Notes under the pieces: generated by a model | What the model was told of the DNA's origin: nothing | Seen by the model: the letters and a program-made list of their open reading frames with translations, nothing else | Databases searched by the model: none | Made by a program: the position numbers and the translations under genes | Origin: an uncultured Candidatus Nitrosopelagicus sp. | Lineage (GTDB): Archaea; Thermoproteota; Nitrososphaeria; Nitrososphaerales; Nitrosopumilaceae | Assembly: GCA_937896695.1 (NCBI GenBank) | Contig: CALBOT010000008.1 | Span: 1 to 6,610 of the forward strand | DNA length: 6,610 nt | Reading direction: 5' to 3' | Shown: piece after piece, positions 5,340 to 6,610 of the stretch | Position numbering within the stretch: the first letter of the stretch is position 1 | Layout of the letters: each line of letters begins with the position of its first letter

Positions 5340-6610
5340 ATGGACATATCTACGAAAATACTATCAGAAATTACAGTATACATGAAGTATGCAAAATTTC
5401 TATCAAATAAAAATAGAAGAGAGACTTGGACAGAACTAGTTGATCGAAATAGAGCAATGCACCTTAAAAAATATCCTGAACTAAAGGATGAAATAATGAA
5501 AGCATATAAATTGGTAAAAAGTAAAAAAGTATTACCATCTATGAGGTCTATGCAATTTGCAGGTAAACCAATTGAGATATCTCCTAATAGAGTTTATAAT
5601 TGTGCATATCTTCCTATAGATGATTGGAGAGCATTTTCAGAAACAATGTTTTTATTATTAGGTGGTACAGGCGTAGGATATTCAGTACAACAACATCATG
5701 TAGATGAGTTACCAGAAATAAGAAAACCTAATCCAAAAAGATCAAGAAGATATTTAATTGCTGATTCTATTGAAGGATGGGCAGATGCAGTAAAAATATT
5801 AATGAAATCATACTTCTTTGGAGGTTCAAAATTACAATTTGATTATACAGATATAAGACCTAAAGGAGCAAGATTAGTAACATCAGGAGGTAAAGCCCCA
5901 GGACCTCAGCCATTAAAAGAATGTTTAGTTAAAATTGAAGGGGTATTAAAGGAGAAACAAGATGGAGACAAATTATCAACGCTTGAAGTCCATGATATTG
6001 TCTGTCATATTGCAGACGCAGTCTTGGCCGGTGGTATTCGTAGAGCTGCTCTTATTAGTTTGTTTAGTGCTCATGACGACGAAATGATAGCATGTAAATC
6101 AGGTAATTGGTGGGAGTTGAATCCACAAAGAGGTAGAGCAAATAATTCAGCAGTATTAATGAGACATAAAATTACCAAAGAATTTTTTATGGATATATGG
6201 AAAAGAGTTGAATTATCAGGAGCAGGAGAACCAGGAATATATCTATCAAATGATAAAGATTGGGGAACCAATCCCTGTTGTGAAATAGCATTAAGACCTT
6301 TTCAATTCTGTAATCTTTGTGAAGTAAATGTATCAAATATAGAATCGCAAGAAGATTTTAATGAAAGAGTTAAAGCAGCTGCATTTATAGGAACATTACA
6401 AGCAGGATATACAGAATTTCATTATCTAAGACCAATATGGCAAAGAACAACTGAAAAAGATGCTCTTATTGGTGTATCAATGACAGGCATAGGTTCAGGA
6501 ACAGTATTAGGTTATGATATGAAGGCCGCGGCCAAAATAGTAAAAGAAGAAAATGTTAGAGTTGCTAAATTAATTGGAATAAATAAAGCAGCAAGAACAA
6601 CAACTGTTAA
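5340..6610 (+). CDS. nrdJ: B12-dependent (class II) ribonucleotide reductase, N-terminal part
   Basis: The frame is open for 423 residues and continues past the right edge. It reads as a monomeric adenosylcobalamin-dependent ribonucleoside-triphosphate reductase of the Lactobacillus leichmannii type (739 residues), supplying deoxynucleotides for replication without needing oxygen or a second subunit. The redox cysteine Cys88 lies in NRVYNCAYLP (Cys119 in L. leichmannii). The glycine-rich loop GGTGVGYS is at 108-115. NPCCE places the thiyl-radical Cys313 (Cys408) and Glu315 (Glu410), and Cys324 in FCNLCEVN sits eleven residues later, exactly like Cys419. ALIGVSMTGIGSG follows. The C-terminal reducing cysteines lie beyond the window. 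The spacing from Cys88 to Cys313 is 225 residues against 289 in L. leichmannii, so this is a more compact form. AAGGAA at 5329-5334 precedes the ATG by five bases. The symbol nrdJ is used for class II enzymes in general. Confidence 0.9.
   Translation, partial: MDISTKILSEITVYMKYAKFLSNKNRRETWTELVDRNRAMHLKKYPELKDEIMKAYKLVKSKKVLPSMRSMQFAGKPIEISPNRVYNCAYLPIDDWRAFSETMFLLLGGTGVGYSVQQHHVDELPEIRKPNPKRSRRYLIADSIEGWADAVKILMKSYFFGGSKLQFDYTDIRPKGARLVTSGGKAPGPQPLKECLVKIEGVLKEKQDGDKLSTLEVHDIVCHIADAVLAGGIRRAALISLFSAHDDEMIACKSGNWWELNPQRGRANNSAVLMRHKITKEFFMDIWKRVELSGAGEPGIYLSNDKDWGTNPCCEIALRPFQFCNLCEVNVSNIESQEDFNERVKAAAFIGTLQAGYTEFHYLRPIWQRTTEKDALIGVSMTGIGSGTVLGYDMKAAAKIVKEENVRVAKLIGINKAARTTTV

Noticed and set aside
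6071..6271. Minus-strand open frame of 66 codons opposite the reductase gene
   Set aside because: It is antisense to the active-site half of a conserved enzyme and shows no sign of coding of its own.
6267..6290. Intein insertion at the NPC active-site motif of the reductase
   Set aside because: Reductase active sites are common intein sites, but the sequence runs without a break from NPCCE through FCNLCEVN to ALIGVSMTGI.
1..6610. tRNA genes, CRISPR arrays, insertion sequences or attachment sites
   Set aside because: I saw no cloverleaf-like GC-rich segment, no spaced long direct repeats, no transposase and no terminal inverted repeats.

Overview
This window looks like the DNA replication and recombination module of a T4-like myovirus. 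Its low GC content and its type of ribonucleotide reductase suggest a marine or other aquatic phage; that origin and any host are inference. All recognised genes read left to right. They encode a single-stranded DNA-binding protein (gp32-like), a RecA/UvsX recombinase, a T4 RNase H-type 5' nuclease, a DnaB-family replicative helicase (gp41-like) and the N-terminal part of a coenzyme-B12-dependent ribonucleotide reductase that runs off the right edge. Two genes at the left edge are not recognised: a partial one open to the edge and a 128-residue one with a TTG start.

Layout: 2-256 partial unknown gene; 266-652 small unknown gene; 653-791 AT-rich leader before gene 32; 792-1595 gene 32; 1614-2768 uvsX; 2755-3810 RNase H, overlapping uvsX by 14 bases; 3811-3839 short gap; 3840-5195 helicase 41; 5196-5339 second regulatory gap; 5340-6610 reductase, incomplete. 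There are no RNA genes, CRISPR arrays or insertion sequences that I can see.

The genes fit one process. The reductase makes deoxynucleotides, the helicase opens the fork, the 32-like protein coats single strands, the RNase H-type nuclease removes primers and the UvsX protein drives recombination-dependent replication and repair. The most interesting material is non-coding. The leader of gene 32 can fold into a long AU-rich hairpin followed by a tandem TTAATTA repeat, recalling the autoregulatory leader of T4 gene 32. The two large gaps (before gene 32 and before the reductase gene) also share an ordered set of short motifs, which suggests a common control element. Protein oddities are a gp32-like protein without any cysteine, a recombinase whose core reads more like bacterial RecA than T4 UvsX, and extra cysteines beside the reductase active site. 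I found no clearly undescribed multi-gene system.
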